Positions 62,916 to 64,000 of a stretch of DNA of 64,000 nucleotides are shown here, piece after piece. Every line of letters starts with the position of its first letter. Position 1 is the stretch's first letter. Source of the stretch: Gelidibacter algens (lineage in GTDB: Bacteria > Bacteroidota > Bacteroidia > Flavobacteriales > Flavobacteriaceae); contig NZ_LZRN01000005.1 of NCBI RefSeq assembly GCF_001678675.1, positions 101,766 through 165,765 of the forward strand. Direction: 5' to 3'. The position numbers were made by a program, and so were the translations under genes. The notes under the pieces are model-generated. The model ran no database searches. It had not been told where the DNA came from and saw only the letters and a program-made list of their open reading frames with translations.

Positions 62916-63524
62916 ATGGCTTTCGAATTACCGAAATTAAAATATGCTTTTGATGCCTTAGAGCCTCATATTGATGCGAGAACAATGGAAATACACCATG
63001 ACAAGCACCACCAAGGATATACAGATAAACTAAACAGTGCTATTGAAGGGACTGATATGGCTGGAAAAACTATCGAAAATATTCTAATCAATTTAGATAT
63101 GGAAGATAAAGCCGTTAGAAATAATGGTGGTGGCTTTTATAATCACTCCCTTTTTTGGGAAGTGATGAATCCACAAAGTAAAGGACATTTGGCTGGAGAT
63201 CTTAAAAATGCTATTGAAGCAGAATTCAAATCATTTGATGCTTTTAAAGATGAATTCAGCAAAGCAGCGGCAACACAATTTGGATCAGGATGGGCTTGGT
63301 TATGCGTGCACGAGGGTGGAAGAGTCAAAGTATGCTCAACACCAAATCAAGACAATCCATTAATGCCTGGGGTAGGTTGTGGAGGAACACCCATTTTAGG
63401 ATTGGACGTATGGGAACATGCTTACTATTTAAAATACCAAAATAAGAGACCTGATTATATCAATGCATTTTTTAACGTGATCAACTGGAATGAGGTAGAA
63501 AGACGTTATGCAGAAGGAAAATAA
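62916..63524 (+). CDS. Superoxide dismutase, Mn-type
   Basis: A 202-residue Fe/Mn superoxide dismutase. Metal ligands: His in MEIHHDKHH, His in YNHSLFWEV, Asp and His in [10 protein letters not shown]. The sequence [11 protein letters not shown] without the FeSOD Gln (AAQxWNH) and NQDNPLMPG with Gln at the MnSOD position indicates a manganese or cambialistic enzyme. It detoxifies superoxide in the cytoplasm. Confidence 0.96.
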   Translation: MAFELPKLKYAFDALEPHIDARTMEIHHDKHHQGYTDKLNSAIEGTDMAGKTIENILINLDMEDKAVRNNGGGFYNHSLFWEVMNPQSKGHLAGDLKNAIEAEFKSFDAFKDEFSKAAATQFGSGWAWLCVHEGGRVKVCSTPNQDNPLMPGVGCGGTPILGLDVWEHAYYLKYQNKRPDYINAFFNVINWNEVERRYAEGK

Positions 63525-63578
63525 TGAACTAATTTATCCAAAAGGTTTGCAACACTTTTTGGGTTTATTTGATTTAGG

Positions 63579-63608
63579 AAAAGCAGACTTTAATAAGTTT
63601 GCTTTTTT
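63579..63608 (+). terminator. Terminator after superoxide dismutase
   Basis: AAAAGCAGACTT, loop TAAT, AAGTTTGCTTTTTTT: near-perfect stem with T-run, 55 bases past the stop. Confidence 0.85.
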
Positions 63609-64000
63609 TGTGCCCATTTGTAAAGTTTTTACTAAAACTAATTATATCAATGAACGGCAGTTCCCGTTAATGTTATTTTAGAAAGAATAATTGAAGTGTT
63701 GTTTAGAAGATTCCAATTTGAAGGGAACTAGAAATGAAAAAAGGCGGACGAGTGTCCACCTTTTTTGCCCCAAATCTACCATAAACTTAACCTACTTATG
63801 TTATGGTGAAACAAATATAGGTGGACTAAAATGGAATTCTTAAATTTATTAGATAAACGGTGAATAAATTGGGCTGAATGAAATTTTTCGACAAAATTTG
63901 AAGTTTTGATTAATCTGGTGATATTCAAGATTTATGGTTCAATTTGCTATGCTAGACGATTGCAAATCAAAAGAATATCTTATAAAAAGAAAGGGCATAA
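63609..64000. other. Right-end intergenic region
   Basis: About 390 bases without a complete gene. The candidate small RNA at 63730-63806 lies here. A short frame opens at 63934 (MVQFAMLDDCKSKEY) and runs off the right edge after 22 codons; too short to judge. Confidence 0.5.
63730..63806 (-). ncRNA. Candidate small RNA with terminator
   Basis: On the minus strand TATATTTG (63819-63812, an exact -7 match) is followed by a short stretch that folds as ACCATAAC...GTTTATGGT (63807-63778) and then by a terminator AAAAAGGTGGAC, loop ACTC, GTCCGCCTTTTTT (63766-63737). The transcript would be about 70-75 bases with two hairpins and no coding sequence of note. The terminator has T-runs on both strands, so it can also act in the other direction. 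Confidence 0.4.

Overview
The window looks like a chromosomal segment of a marine or soil flavobacterium (Bacteroidota, Flavobacteriaceae). Evidence: AT-rich DNA, promoters of the TAnnTTTG type, weak or absent Shine-Dalgarno sequences, a short PID-CTERM protein, a flexirubin/aryl-polyene pigment cluster with a tyrosine ammonia-lyase, and typical flavobacterial versions of tdk, alr, rsmI, a GreA-like protein and an OmpA with thrombospondin type-3 repeats. I found no phage genes, transposase, integrase or CRISPR array.

Region 1 (1-17465) is a long minus-strand pigment cluster read from right to left: tyrosine ammonia-lyase, FabG-type reductase, LpxL-like acyltransferase, two hotdog dehydratase-like proteins, a thioesterase, three ketosynthase-type proteins (one without its active-site Cys, so chain-length-factor-like) plus a 205-residue ketosynthase-like half protein, an acyl carrier protein, a methyltransferase, LolA-like protein, polysaccharide deacetylase, glycosyltransferase-DUF2062 fusion, MMPL exporter and a JmjC-type cupin cut by the window edge. 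A flavin-dependent halogenase-like gene lies divergently at 16215-17465. Together these fit synthesis of a 4-hydroxycinnamate-primed aryl polyene and its transport to the envelope. No aryl-CoA/ACP ligase, DarA or DarB is visible; they could lie left of the window.

Region 2 (17807-26359) holds a PID-CTERM small protein, ribE, pdxA, the DUF177-rpmF-fabH-accB-accC lipid operon, a DAO-type oxidoreductase, mtgA and a GreA-like gene.

Region 3 (26491-32965) is a compact plus-strand second polyketide locus: FAD oxidoreductase (frameshifted twice at A-runs in this sequence), methyltransferase, type III polyketide synthase, enoyl-reductase-like SDR, FabZ-like dehydratase, ketosynthase, acyl carrier protein and 4'-phosphopantetheinyl transferase. 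I read it as a self-contained pathway that builds its own acyl starter, cyclises it with a type III PKS, then methylates and hydroxylates the ring, probably giving a phenolic lipid or alkylquinone. This is the best candidate for an undescribed system in the window.

Region 4 (32952-51052) is mostly housekeeping: ABC ATPase, prolyl oligopeptidase, asd, mscL, alr-tdk, rsmI, a flavin disulfide reductase, a uracil-DNA glycosylase, OsmC, recJ, MFS transporter, lpxH-queD, a 2OG oxygenase, a previously easy-to-miss 32-residue membrane protein, GNAT and a universal stress protein.

Region 5 (51087-51567) is a small tRNA-Ala locus with a GIY-YIG nuclease gene whose 3' end runs into the tRNA; a decayed copy of the same nuclease-tRNA junction lies exactly 309 bp upstream. 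Region 6 (51659-64000) has a hybrid histidine kinase, an AddB/AddA-like helicase-nuclease pair, an OmpA protein, kbl, Mn-type superoxide dismutase and a candidate small RNA near the right end. Short palindromic repeats of three families are scattered between genes.
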